A stretch of DNA of 64,000 bases from Candidatus Acidulodesulfobacterium acidiphilum (GCA_008534395.1 SHMQ01000001.1:170255-234254), one strand, 5' to 3'; shown: positions 17,586-26,489, numbered from the stretch's first letter. Made by a program: numbers and translations. Notes: generated by a model not told the origin, from the sequence alone.

Positions 17586-18005
17586 ATGCCTTTAGATTTA
17601 AGTAGTTTGCAAAAAGCGGTTAATTCTTTAGAAAGGGCTATTAAAGTCGCCGATAGGGTTATCAAAGATAGAGTTAATACGGATGAAGAAGAAGTTATAC
17701 GCGCAGGGGTTATCCAAAATTTTGAATTTACTTATGAGCTTTGCTGGAAGTTTATGAAAAGATGGCTTGAAATAAATATAGGCGGAGCTAATTTAGACGG
17801 GGCTACCAGGAGGGAACTTTTCCGCGAGGCATATAAAAGCGGGCTCATTGAAGATGTAGATAATTGGATGGAGTATCACGGAGCACGAAACGAAACATCC
17901 CATACATATGGTGATGATAAAGCAGAAGATGTATTTGAAGTTGCAAAAACCTTTTTAAAAGATGCAAAACAGCTATTTTTAATCTTAGAAGAAAAAAATG
18001 ATTGA
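17586..18005 (+). CDS. hepT: HepT-like HEPN toxin (HI0074 family)
   Basis: 139 residues, all-helical HEPN fold. The active-site motif RX4HXY is complete: RNETSHTY, Arg101/His106/Tyr108. In characterised MntA-HepT systems this motif cuts RNA and the Tyr is AMPylated by MntA. The family also was called nucleotidyltransferase substrate-binding protein. Ribosome site GGGAG 8 nt upstream. Its stop overlaps the next ATG by 8 bp. The partner antitoxin is fused to HsdS. Confidence 0.88.
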   Translation: MPLDLSSLQKAVNSLERAIKVADRVIKDRVNTDEEEVIRAGVIQNFEFTYELCWKFMKRWLEINIGGANLDGATRRELFREAYKSGLIEDVDNWMEYHGARNETSHTYGDDKAEDVFEVAKTFLKDAKQLFLILEEKND

Positions 18006-19119
18006 TGTTGCAAAACACGAATTAAAAACTATTCTTGATATATTAAATAAGCATGTGAATGAGTGCGAGGTTAGAGCTTTTGGCTCAAGGGTTACATGGA
18101 CGAATAAGGATAGTTCAGATTTAGATTTAGTTGTAGTTTGCGATAAGAAATTAGAAAGAGGTCGAATAGGAAAACTCAGGGAAGCATTTGAAGAATCTTC
18201 TCTTCCTTTCACTGTTGATGTTATGGACTGGCATGGTATAACTGAGGAGTTTCAAAAAAATATAGAAAAGTCTTATTATGTTTTAAAAAAAGCATATGAA
18301 AAAACAAATAATGTTTGGCAATATTATAAAGTATCGGATTTTGCCGATGTTATGAGCGGGGGTACGCCAAAAACCGAAATTCCGGAATATTGGAATGGAA
18401 ATATTCCCTGGATAACACCCAAAGATCTTTCTAATTATAATGCCCGTGAAATTTCGCGCGGAGAAAGGAATATTTCTCTTGAAGGTCTAAAAAATAGCAG
18501 CGCAAGGCTTTTACCTCCACGTACAGTTTTATTGACAAGCAGAGCGCCTGTAGGTTATCTTGCTATTGCTAAAAACGAACTTACTACTAATCAGGGCTTT
18601 AAGAACCTTATCGTTAAAAATGGTTTCTCGCCTGAATTTATTTATTATCTTCTACTAAACAATGTAGATTATCTTAAATTACAAGCGTCCGGCTCTACAT
18701 TTCAGGAACTTACCGCAAGCACATTAAGGAATTTGGAATTTCTATTGCCGGAATATGCAATACAAGAAGAAATTGCTATAATTTTAGGAAATATTGACGA
18801 CAAAATAGAACTTCTGCGGGAGCAGAATAAAACACTGGAAGCTATAGCGCAGGCAATCTATAAGCGGTGGTTCGTTGATTTCGAGTTTCCCATAGAAGAC
18901 GAAACCTCTAATTCAATTTTTGAAAAAATGATTATTAATTTACAACAAATCCAAACCCTATCCGCTCTTCGGGACTCCCTTCTTCCCAAACTTATGTCCG
19001 GCAAAATAAGGGTGCCGGCTAAAAATGAAGCGGAAACTACCCTTTCAGACGGAGCTCGCCATTCATCCTTAACAGAAGAGGGGACGAAAAGTGAAAATCC
19101 TCAAACGGAGGGTGAATAG
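17998..19119 (+). CDS. MntA nucleotidyltransferase fused to a one-TRD HsdS
   Basis: 373 residues in one uninterrupted frame. Residues 1-~100: minimal nucleotidyltransferase with GSX10DXD exact (Gly29-Ser30, Asp41-Leu-Asp43) and a third acid in VDVMDW. Residues ~105-373: type I specificity subunit with YYKVSDFADVMSGGTPKTE at the start of the target-recognition domain, then the conserved coiled coil IQEEIAIILGNIDDKIELLR and IYKRWFVDFEFP. Only one TRD plus one spacer, half the usual ~400-450 residues, so two copies may be needed per HsdM complex. There is no Met at the junction, so HsdS cannot start separately near there. Coupled to hepT by an 8-bp overlap. See findings. Confidence 0.85.
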   Translation: MIDVAKHELKTILDILNKHVNECEVRAFGSRVTWTNKDSSDLDLVVVCDKKLERGRIGKLREAFEESSLPFTVDVMDWHGITEEFQKNIEKSYYVLKKAYEKTNNVWQYYKVSDFADVMSGGTPKTEIPEYWNGNIPWITPKDLSNYNAREISRGERNISLEGLKNSSARLLPPRTVLLTSRAPVGYLAIAKNELTTNQGFKNLIVKNGFSPEFIYYLLLNNVDYLKLQASGSTFQELTASTLRNLEFLLPEYAIQEEIAIILGNIDDKIELLREQNKTLEAIAQAIYKRWFVDFEFPIEDETSNSIFEKMIINLQQIQTLSALRDSLLPKLMSGKIRVPAKNEAETTLSDGARHSSLTEEGTKSENPQTEGE

Positions 19120-19147
19120 CTCGGAAAGAGAAAACATAATCGTTATA

Positions 19148-19240
19148 GCAAAAATTGCAACAGTTCAAAATGAAGGTAATCGAATAGTAACACGAGAAAT
19201 AGAATCTTATAATTTAGATGTTATTTTATCGGTTATTGCA
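19148..19240 (+). pseudogene. Second RhuM fragment
   Basis: One frame reads IATVQNEGNRIVTREIESYNL followed by DVILS, which matches residues ~68-95 of the RhuM gene at 16988 (ETVQKEGDRKIVRKIEYYNLDLVLS). The DNA differs widely, so it is a separate old copy rather than a recent duplicate. The rest of 19120-19379 carries the dyad at 19236 and nothing else I can name. Confidence 0.65.
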
Positions 19241-19264
19241 ATGTGCAAAAAATGCACATTGCAA
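19236..19264. promoter_or_regulatory. Perfect 12-bp inverted repeat, TTGCAATGTGCA arms, A5 gap
   Basis: TTGCAATGTGCA, AAAAA, TGCACATTGCAA: arms fully complementary. Placed 115 bp before the restriction gene and at the end of the RhuM relic. It could be an operator or a hairpin; it shares the TGCA core with the dyads at 12956-13023. Confidence 0.55.
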
Positions 19265-19379
19265 ATATAATAAAGGCAGATAAAGCGTTTTATTATTTTA
19301 AAAAAATTGTTAATATAATACGGATATATTAAATAAAATTAATTAAATAATTAATCAATAAATTAATACGGAGCGTTTA

Positions 19380-20084
19380 ATGTCCATAAAAACCGTTTTA
19401 AATAATTTAAGAGCCGAATATACTAATATAAGAGATTTGGGTACGGCTTTTGAAAAATTAACGCTAAATTTTTTAAAGACGGATAATATATATAAAACTT
19501 TATATAAAAATGTATGGATGTTTAAAGATTTTGTTATATCCCATCCCGAATATGGTTTAAAAGAAAATGACACCGGCGTTGACCTTGTAGCAGAATTTAG
19601 GGAAGGAGATGAAAGATTTTGCGCTATACAGTGCAAGGTTTACGAAGAAGGACATAAATTAGTCAAAGAAGATATTGATTCTTTTTTCACTGCATCCGGT
19701 AAAAAAATTTTTACCGACAGGTTATTGGTAGTTACCACGAACAGTATAAGCGATAACGTAAGCGACTCTCTTAGTGAACAGGCCGTTCCCGTCAGCCTGA
19801 TAACTTTGGACGATCTGGAAAACAGTTCTATCGATTGGCTGCAATTTGATATAAACAAAATTGAAAATCTTGAAGTAAAGCCCAAAAAAACGATAAGGCC
19901 GCATCAGAAAGAAGCTTTGGAAAAAACCGTCGAATATTTTAAATATCATGACAGGGGAAAGCTTATTATGGCTTGCGGTACCGGAAAGACCTATACTTCG
20001 CTTAAAATAGCCGAAGCTATAACGCAAGGTAACGCCAACATACTGTTTTTAGTGCCGTCGATATCGCTTTATCGCAAACCTTAA
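19380..20084 (+). CDS. Mrr-type nuclease and helicase N-terminus of large restriction enzyme (frameshifted)
   Basis: 234 residues of a longer protein. Residues ~15-130 form an Mrr-like nuclease: GTAFEKLTLNFL, then GVDLVAEF and FCAIQCKVY (the D...QxK catalytic set). Residue ~190 on begins a superfamily 2 helicase: RPHQKEALEK (Q-motif-like) and MACGTGKTYTS (Walker A). It stops at 20084, but the helicase continues without a break in another frame from 20072 (SQTLKEWNYEAE). Restoring one T in the run 20068-20070 rejoins them (PSISLLSQTLKEW). Ribosome site GGAG 7 nt before ATG. Confidence 0.85.
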   Translation: MSIKTVLNNLRAEYTNIRDLGTAFEKLTLNFLKTDNIYKTLYKNVWMFKDFVISHPEYGLKENDTGVDLVAEFREGDERFCAIQCKVYEEGHKLVKEDIDSFFTASGKKIFTDRLLVVTTNSISDNVSDSLSEQAVPVSLITLDDLENSSIDWLQFDINKIENLEVKPKKTIRPHQKEALEKTVEYFKYHDRGKLIMACGTGKTYTSLKIAEAITQGNANILFLVPSISLYRKP

Positions 20085-20404
20085 AAGAATGGAATTATGA
20101 AGCCGAAAATCAGATAAATTCATATGCGGTATGCTCCGACGTTAAAATAGGCAAAGACGAGGATTTAAGACTGCATGAACTTTCTTTCCCCGCTACTACA
20201 AATGCCGATAAATTATTAGAAAATTTTCAAAACGGCAACAACATAAAAAGCAGAACCGTAATTTTTTCGACATATCAATCGCTTGACGTAATTCAAGATG
20301 CGCAGTCTAAAGGACTGCCTGGGTTCGATTTCGTAATATGCGATGAAGCCCATAGGACTACGGGAGTTATTAAGGGTCCGATAAAAGACGATTCTAACTT
20401 CGTC

Positions 20405-23400
20405 ATGATACACGACAACGACAAGATTAAAGCTAAAAAGCGGATGTATATGACGGCAACCCCAAGAATTTATACTTCAAACGTTAAAAATACTGCTAAG
20501 AAAAAAGACATAGTGCTTTGTTCTATGGACGACGATTCTGAAATATACGGGGAAACTATATATAAATTAAGTTTTTCCAAAGCGGTAGAACTTGGACTAT
20601 TATCCGATTATCAGGTTATGGTTTATATGGTGGCGCAAGATTTTATAAACGAAGATATGCAGTCGGAACTTGCGAGAAAAGACAATACTCTAAACTTAGG
20701 CGATTTGTCTAAATTAACCGGCTGTTACAACGGGTTATCCAAAAAAAGCATAGACGATTCCAATCTATTTATCGATACAAATCCTATGAAAAGAGCCGTT
20801 ATGTTTGCCGGCAAAATAGAAATTTCTAAAAAAATAGCCAAAGAATTTAGGAAAATAACGCAGAATTTAGGCGATTTAAAATGTGAAGCAGAGCATATAG
20901 ACGGTACTACGAATATTATAGAAAGAAATAATCGCATAGACTGGCTGAAAGAACCGATTCCGGAGGGCGAATGCAGAATATTATCGAACGCAAGATGTTT
21001 GTCGGAAGGCGTCGATATTCCGGCGCTAGATGCCGTAATATTTTTAAATCCTAAAGATTCCGAAATAGATATTATTCAGGCGGTCGGAAGAGCTATGAGG
21101 AAATCTGAAGGAAAAAAATTCGGATATATTATATTGCCGGTAGCCATACCAGTTAACAAGGCGCCGGAGGATGTTTTAAAAGACAGCAATTATAATATAG
21201 TTTGGAATACGCTCGAAAGCCTGCGCGCCCACGACGATAAAATGGACAGGGAAATAAACCAATTAAAATACAACGGAGAAAGCGACAGGATACATATAAT
21301 AGGAACCGGCGTAAGTATTCCGAAGGAACAGCTTAATTTCGACTTTCCGGAAGATAAAATAAAGATGTGGAAAGACGCCATAAGAGTAAAAATAGTCGAA
21401 AAATGCGGCGATAAGGAATATTTATTAAATTGGACGAAAGATATAATAGACATAATGAACGTCCATATCGCAAGAATAAACGAAATTTTAAAACAGAACG
21501 CAAACGACAGGAAAGAATTCGATGTTTTCTTGGAAGAATTAAGACAGAATATAAGTCCCGTAATATCCGAAGAAGACGCTATTATTATGCTATCCCAGCA
21601 TCTTATTACAAAACCTGTTTTCGAAACATTATTCGATTCCGACTTTGTAAAAAGAAACCCTATTTCTCTTGCTATGGATAAAATAATAAACTTGTTGGAC
21701 GAAAAAGGGCTTAAAAACGAAACCAAGAAATTGGAGCGGTTTTATGAATCGGTTAAAAATAAAGTAAGCGCGATTAAAAATCCGGAAGACAAACAAAAGG
21801 TAATAATAGAACTTTACGACAACTTCTTTTCTCTCGCAAATCCAAAATCGTCGGATAAATACGGCATAGTATATACTCCGGTAGAAATAGTGGACTTTAT
21901 AGTTAACAGCGTAGAGCATGTTTTAAACGAAGAATTCGCTACAAAGCTTGAAAACGAAAACGTCCATATATTAGACCCTTTTACAGGAACCGGCACTTTT
22001 ATTACGAGACTGCTTCATAACGGCATAATCGGTCCAGATAAATTAGAAAATAAGTATAAAAATGAACTGCATGCAAACGACATTATGCTTCTTGCGTATT
22101 ACATAGCAGCCGTTAATATAGAAGAAACCTACAAAAATATAGCAGGAAAATACGAACCTTTTACGGGTATAGTTTTAACCGATACTTTTCAGATGCTTGA
22201 AGACGAATATAAGTCGCAAGAACAACAAATAACTATATCCGCTACCGACGAAGAAATATTTTATCCGCTAAAAAGAAACAGTAAAAGAGCGTTAAAACAA
22301 AAACAGCAAGATATCAGGGTTATTATAGGCAATCCTCCATATTCGGCAAATCAAGGAAATGCTAATGAGAACAATAAAAACGATAAATATCCCAAGTTGG
22401 ACGAAAAAATAATAAACACGTACGTTAAAAATTCTATTGCCCAGAATAAACAAAGTCTTCACGATTCATATATACGGGCTTTTAGGTGGGCGACGGACAG
22501 AATTAAAGATAAAGGGGTAATATGCTATATCAGCAATAATTCTTATATTAACGGCAAAGCTCTTGACGGTTTTCGCAAAAGCCTTTTAGACGAATTTACT
22601 GCCGTTTATTGTTTTAACCTAAAAGGCAATTTCAGGGCTTATAACGCCGAAGAAGGCGAAAACGTTTTCGGAAACAGATGCGGAACCGGAGTAGCTATAA
22701 CCTTACTCGTAAAAAACCCCGATAAAGCAAAAAATAATAAAATATTCTATTATGAAATACCTGAAAAATTAAAAACTAACGAAAAATTGAATTATATTTC
22801 TTATACAAAAGATATAACCCATATAAAATGGCAGGAAATTATTCCCAACGAATCCCATGACTGGATTAAAAAAAGAAATCCAGTATTTTCGGAATTTATT
22901 CCTATGGGCGATAAAACAGGATTAGAAAGTGAAACGATATTTAAAATTTACTCCGGAGGCTTAAAAACCCAGAGAGATTCATGGTGCTATAACTTTTCAA
23001 AAGAAAAACTTCAAAACAACATAAAATCTATGATTGAGTTTTATAACGGCGAAGTCGACAGATATAGCAATGCGGTCAATATTCAGGAAAATATAGATAG
23101 TTTCGTCAACAACGACCCGACTAAAATAAGCTGGTCGGATGGACTTAAAAATAAATTAAAAAATAAAAAAAAGTTAGAGTTTAATAGTCAAGATATAATT
23201 ACTGCCGTTCATAGACCGTTTTGCAAACAATGGCTTTATTATAACAGAGATTTAAATGAAAGAGTTTACCAAATTCCAAAAATATTTCCGGATAAAAATT
23301 CGGATAATTTATTGATTTTAACAAGCGACTTTGAAAATAATGGTAACTTTGTTAATATAACAAATTTAATTCCAGATTTACATAAGCATGTTCAATCCTT

Positions 23401-24706
23401 TCCCCTTTACTACTACGAAAAAACCGATGATGAAAATAATGAAAATAGTTCGCATCCAGGTTTATTTAATTCGGAACCGCAACAGGATAAGACTCAATAC
23501 ACTAAAAAAGACAACATTTCCGATGAATTTTTAAAAGAAATACAAGATAAATACCATGACGCAGGCATAAATAAGGAGGATATTTTTTATTATATATACG
23601 GCATATTGCATAACGAAGATTATAAAAAGACGTTTGCAAACGATTTGACTAAAATGCTGCCGCGCATTCCGTTTATCTCCGAGTTTAAGGACATAAGCAA
23701 ATACGGCAGGGAATTGGCAAATTTGCATATTAATTACGAAAATATTGAACCGTATCCCGTTAAGGAAATAATATCGGAAAATGCCAAAAATTTAACGGAA
23801 AAAGAACTTTACCACGTAGAAAAAATGAAATTCGGCAAAAAAGGAAAGGATAAAGATAAAACGACGATAATATATAACGATTACATAACCTTATCCAATA
23901 TACCTTTGGAATCCTACGATTATATCGTTAACGGCAAATCGGCCATAGAATGGATAATGAACAGATATCAGGTAAACACCGATAAAAACAGTCTTATAAA
24001 AAACGACCCAAATTTATATCTTGAAGAAATTAACGATTACAAATATATCGTCAACCTTATAAAAAGAATAATTAATTTAAGCATAAAATCTCTTGATATA
24101 ATAAAGGAAATTTCAAAATATAAGATAGTCGAATCAGAATCTGCGGCTGAAAGCCCAATAAAATACGATGATAATGCGAAAAAGTCTAACGTAATCGATT
24201 TCCCTGCAAAGTTTGACGTAATACCCGACGACGATGTTCCCGAAGAGCAGAAATTCGTCGAATATCTTCCAGTGTATTCTTTGGAAGCCGCCGCTTCAAA
24301 GTTTAGCGCAGAACAGTACATCGAGCGGCTCGGCTGGAAAAACGTTAATAATTTAAATTATTTTCATAAATTATATCCCGATATGTTTATAGCGAAAGTC
24401 GTCGGCAAATCCATGGAGCCGACCATACCTGACGGCAGTTATTGCATATTCCGCTATGAACCGCAAGGTTCGCGCGAAGGCAAAGTAGTGATTGCGGAAA
24501 TGATGCATGAGTTAGACCCAGAAACGAATCAAAAATTTACGGTAAAAAGATATCATAGCGAAAAAGAATATTCTGAAGAAGACGGAAATTGGTTGCATAC
24601 AAGAATTATTCTTTCTCCGGATAATAAAGACTTTGAAAACATCATATTGGAAAACGCTTCCGAAAACAAATATAAAATAGTGGCGGAGTTTATTTCCGTC
24701 ATATAA
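20405..24706 (+). CDS. Helicase-methyltransferase-TRD-S24 portion of large type ISP-like enzyme
   Basis: 1433 residues from the first in-frame ATG, but the frame is open from 20072 and includes the DEAH box ICDEAHRTTG (about 20338). Order, numbered on the rejoined ~1774-residue protein: helicase C-lobe (ILSNARCLSEGVDIPALDAV, QAVGRAMRK), N6-methyltransferase with DPFTGTGTF (about 864) and IGNPPYSANQ (about 984), a type ISP C-terminal/target-recognition region (SWCYNFSKEKL, ITAVHRPFCKQWLYYN), a linker, and at the end an S24/LexA-like domain with GKSMEPTIPDGSYCIFR (Ser) and FTVKRYH (Lys). All-in-one restriction, translocation and methylation, with an added protease-like module. Part of the linker is duplicated at 13841-13889. 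Confidence 0.87.
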   Translation: MIHDNDKIKAKKRMYMTATPRIYTSNVKNTAKKKDIVLCSMDDDSEIYGETIYKLSFSKAVELGLLSDYQVMVYMVAQDFINEDMQSELARKDNTLNLGDLSKLTGCYNGLSKKSIDDSNLFIDTNPMKRAVMFAGKIEISKKIAKEFRKITQNLGDLKCEAEHIDGTTNIIERNNRIDWLKEPIPEGECRILSNARCLSEGVDIPALDAVIFLNPKDSEIDIIQAVGRAMRKSEGKKFGYIILPVAIPVNKAPEDVLKDSNYNIVWNTLESLRAHDDKMDREINQLKYNGESDRIHIIGTGVSIPKEQLNFDFPEDKIKMWKDAIRVKIVEKCGDKEYLLNWTKDIIDIMNVHIARINEILKQNANDRKEFDVFLEELRQNISPVISEEDAIIMLSQHLITKPVFETLFDSDFVKRNPISLAMDKIINLLDEKGLKNETKKLERFYESVKNKVSAIKNPEDKQKVIIELYDNFFSLANPKSSDKYGIVYTPVEIVDFIVNSVEHVLNEEFATKLENENVHILDPFTGTGTFITRLLHNGIIGPDKLENKYKNELHANDIMLLAYYIAAVNIEETYKNIAGKYEPFTGIVLTDTFQMLEDEYKSQEQQITISATDEEIFYPLKRNSKRALKQKQQDIRVIIGNPPYSANQGNANENNKNDKYPKLDEKIINTYVKNSIAQNKQSLHDSYIRAFRWATDRIKDKGVICYISNNSYINGKALDGFRKSLLDEFTAVYCFNLKGNFRAYNAEEGENVFGNRCGTGVAITLLVKNPDKAKNNKIFYYEIPEKLKTNEKLNYISYTKDITHIKWQEIIPNESHDWIKKRNPVFSEFIPMGDKTGLESETIFKIYSGGLKTQRDSWCYNFSKEKLQNNIKSMIEFYNGEVDRYSNAVNIQENIDSFVNNDPTKISWSDGLKNKLKNKKKLEFNSQDIITAVHRPFCKQWLYYNRDLNERVYQIPKIFPDKNSDNLLILTSDFENNGNFVNITNLIPDLHKHVQSFPLYYYEKTDDENNENSSHPGLFNSEPQQDKTQYTKKDNISDEFLKEIQDKYHDAGINKEDIFYYIYGILHNEDYKKTFANDLTKMLPRIPFISEFKDISKYGRELANLHINYENIEPYPVKEIISENAKNLTEKELYHVEKMKFGKKGKDKDKTTIIYNDYITLSNIPLESYDYIVNGKSAIEWIMNRYQVNTDKNSLIKNDPNLYLEEINDYKYIVNLIKRIINLSIKSLDIIKEISKYKIVESESAAESPIKYDDNAKKSNVIDFPAKFDVIPDDDVPEEQKFVEYLPVYSLEAAASKFSAEQYIERLGWKNVNNLNYFHKLYPDMFIAKVVGKSMEPTIPDGSYCIFRYEPQGSREGKVVIAEMMHELDPETNQKFTVKRYHSEKEYSEEDGNWLHTRIILSPDNKDFENIILENASENKYKIVAEFISVI

Positions 24707-24732
24707 TAAGCGATATTTATAAATTAAATTCA

Positions 24733-24772
24733 AAAACTAAATAATGAAAATAATTATTTTAGTTTTATAATT
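24733..24772 (+). terminator. A/T-only hairpin after the restriction gene
   Basis: AAAACTAAATAAT and ATTATTTTAGTTTT pair with one bulge, 25 bp past the stop. No GC stem and a poor T-run, so termination is uncertain. Confidence 0.3.
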
Positions 24773-24856
24773 TATCAATATGATATATAATAAATTATAA
24801 TATACATCATGTTAGTAAATTATAAATGATTAAATTCATAAAAAGAGGAATTTTAA

Positions 24857-25102
24857 ATGAGAAGAACCCAAATATATTTAGACGATGAAATATACGAAAT
24901 TTTAAAGAAAGAAAGTTTGATTTTAGGTAAAAGTACATCTCAAATAATAAGAGAAAACCCCAAAAAAAACCTGGTAAATAAAAGCGATAAAATATCAAAC
25001 GCCATAGACGGTTCTAAAGGCGCGTGGAAAGACAAACCCGATTTTAAAATTAACTATTTTATTAGAAAATTAAGAAAGGGAAATAGAATTGATAATTTTT
25101 GA
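24857..25102 (+). CDS. Ribbon-helix-helix antitoxin, VapB/CopG type
   Basis: 81 residues. N-terminal RRTQIYLDDEIYEILKKES is a typical ribbon-helix-helix strand and helix, followed by KSTSQIIRE; the C-terminal half (SKGAWKDKPD onward) is the toxin-binding tail. Ribosome site AGAGGA. Overlaps the PIN toxin by 14 bp, as expected for a type II toxin-antitoxin pair. Confidence 0.85.
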   Translation: MRRTQIYLDDEIYEILKKESLILGKSTSQIIRENPKKNLVNKSDKISNAIDGSKGAWKDKPDFKINYFIRKLRKGNRIDNF

Positions 25103-25418
25103 TACGGACATTATCATTTGGATATTAAGAGGTAAAGAAACAATAGTGACTGACGCAAAACGCTTATCCGAAGAAACATCAGGCAAAATATATATAACGC
25201 CCATTCAGGTTGCGGAGGTTTATTCGGGAATGACGGACAAAGAGGAAAGAAAAACCCGTAAACTTATAGAAAGTTTTTATTTTTTAGATATAAATAAACG
25301 AATAGGCGAATTGGCTGGTATATATATAAATAAATATAGAAAGTCCCATCAAATAGAGCTTGCAGATGCAATCATAGGAGCTTCGGCAAAAAATTACAAT
25401 TTAAATTATACACATTAA
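25089..25418 (+). CDS. VapC-type PIN-domain toxin, C-terminus shifted out of frame
   Basis: 109 residues. PIN acidic residues are in FDTDIIIW (Asp5), VAEVYSG (Glu) and ELADAIIGASA (Asp). The frame ends at a TAA after NYNLNYTH, but the next frame from 25409 reads YTLNKKHYPMLSKDDLISA and stops at 25468. That is the ordinary VapC end (TLN..HYPM). One missing T near 25406 explains this. If real, the toxin lacks its last helix. RNA cleavage is the known role of the family. Confidence 0.85.
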   Translation: MIIFDTDIIIWILRGKETIVTDAKRLSEETSGKIYITPIQVAEVYSGMTDKEERKTRKLIESFYFLDINKRIGELAGIYINKYRKSHQIELADAIIGASAKNYNLNYTH

Positions 25419-25492
25419 ATAAAAAGCACTACCCCATGCTTAGCAAAGACGATTTAATCAGTGCTTAGCAAAGTGACTGTTAAACCATTTCT

Positions 25493-25906
25493 TTAAAAGA
25501 TACGCTTAAACAATCCTTTCTTTGCCGGTTTTATTACGGGCTTGTAAGATTCCAGATTCGCTATGTCTTCAGGTTTTTCCTTTGAAACGATAATCCAGGG
25601 CGGCGGCGTCGTTAAAGAACAGCCGCCTCCCGACATTCTCGGATGGTAGATTTTTATTATAGACGGTTCGTCTTTTGTGTGGACGTAAAACCATCCGCAA
25701 ATCTTATCAAGATTTTTTATTTCGTCCATTCTTTCCTTTAAAAATCCGGCTGCCGCTCCGGCGTCCATTTCGCCCTTCTCGTCGTCCGTCTGGGTATAGA
25801 CGTAATGCCATTGCGAGCCGGAATTTTTAACGTCTTCTATAAGTTTTTCGACGGCCTCCCACTGCAAAAGGCCCGAAAAAGCCACGGTGTCTGCTTTATA
25901 AGGCAT
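25493..25906 (-). CDS. Conserved-looking hypothetical protein
   Basis: 137 residues, soluble, no signal peptide. Strong ribosome site (AGGAGGGGG, 5-6 nt before ATG) supports translation. Features: acidic middle, a PRMSGGGCSLTTPPPW loop, and a basic C-terminal tail GLFKRIF. I do not recognise the family. Monocistronic between the VapBC pair and the membrane protein. Confidence 0.6.
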   Translation of the reverse strand: MPYKADTVAFSGLLQWEAVEKLIEDVKNSGSQWHYVYTQTDDEKGEMDAGAAAGFLKERMDEIKNLDKICGWFYVHTKDEPSIIKIYHPRMSGGGCSLTTPPPWIIVSKEKPEDIANLESYKPVIKPAKKGLFKRIF

Positions 25907-26021
25907 ATTCCCCCTCCTTTTTATTTTTCTACATTATCATTATTTAAAATATTGAACATGCAGTTAATTTTTTTAAATGATTATAATTCCTTATGTTATC
26001 TTCACTAAAAAATTATAACAT

Positions 26022-26049
26022 AAAATTAAATATAAAATTTTTTTTATAT
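26022..26049. repeat. 28-bp direct repeat, copy 1, with 20-bp A/T dyad
   Basis: Identical to 27098-27125. Its last 20 bp (26030-26049) form a dyad ATATAAAA-N4-TTTTATAT. It touches the extended -10 of the membrane protein gene. Confidence 0.6.
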
Positions 26050-26057
26050 GATATAAT
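26049..26057 (+). promoter_or_regulatory. Extended -10 promoter (TGATATAAT)
   Basis: TG-N-TATAAT 100 bp before the gene at 26157 and directly after the A/T dyad, so a repressor bound to the dyad would block it. Confidence 0.45.
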
Positions 26058-26156
26058 TATAATAAAAAAAGGACTTATAAGGCAATTATAAATATAAAAA
26101 TTCGATTAAGTAATTATATATGTAAAATTAAATTTAAAAAATAAATAATAAAAATA

Positions 26157-26489
26157 ATGAGAAAAATTAATTTTTTAAAAAAAATAGACGCGTGGCAGTT
26201 GGGAATATTCGTAGTAGTTATAAGTTTATTTTCGGTAATATTATCTTTAATTCTTTTATTCATGGATTATAAGCATCCGAATTTGTGGGAGGCGCGCGGC
26301 GAAGTCAGCGCTTCGCTTACTTCTTCCCTTGCGGTGCTTGCAGCCGTCATAGCTATATTTATAGGTTTGAGGGTGCAGTCGAGCGAACACAAATCTACAG
26401 AAGACATAAAAACAGATTTAATAGAAATTAACGGACTCCTTAATAATTTGATTTCTATTTTTACGGTTATTAAAGCCAATCAATTATAA
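26157..26489 (+). CDS. Unknown membrane protein, N-terminal part (frameshifted)
   Basis: 110 residues with two membrane segments (about residues 15-38, LGIFVVVISLFSVILSLILL, and about 58-75, SSLAVLAAVIAIFIGL). The frame ends at 26489; another frame continues from 26488 as NSEAKIIKSLDLSPLKDTLN and runs to 27063. A one-base insertion or two-base deletion near 26486 separates the two. Family not recognised; the layout (two TM, then helical cytoplasmic domain) resembles small membrane sensors. Confidence 0.55.
   Translation: MRKINFLKKIDAWQLGIFVVVISLFSVILSLILLFMDYKHPNLWEARGEVSASLTSSLAVLAAVIAIFIGLRVQSSEHKSTEDIKTDLIEINGLLNNLISIFTVIKANQL

Noticed and set aside
19380-24706. HsdR partner for HsdM at 15428
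   Set aside because: The protein carries its own methylase and target-recognition domains, so it is a self-contained type ISP-like enzyme.
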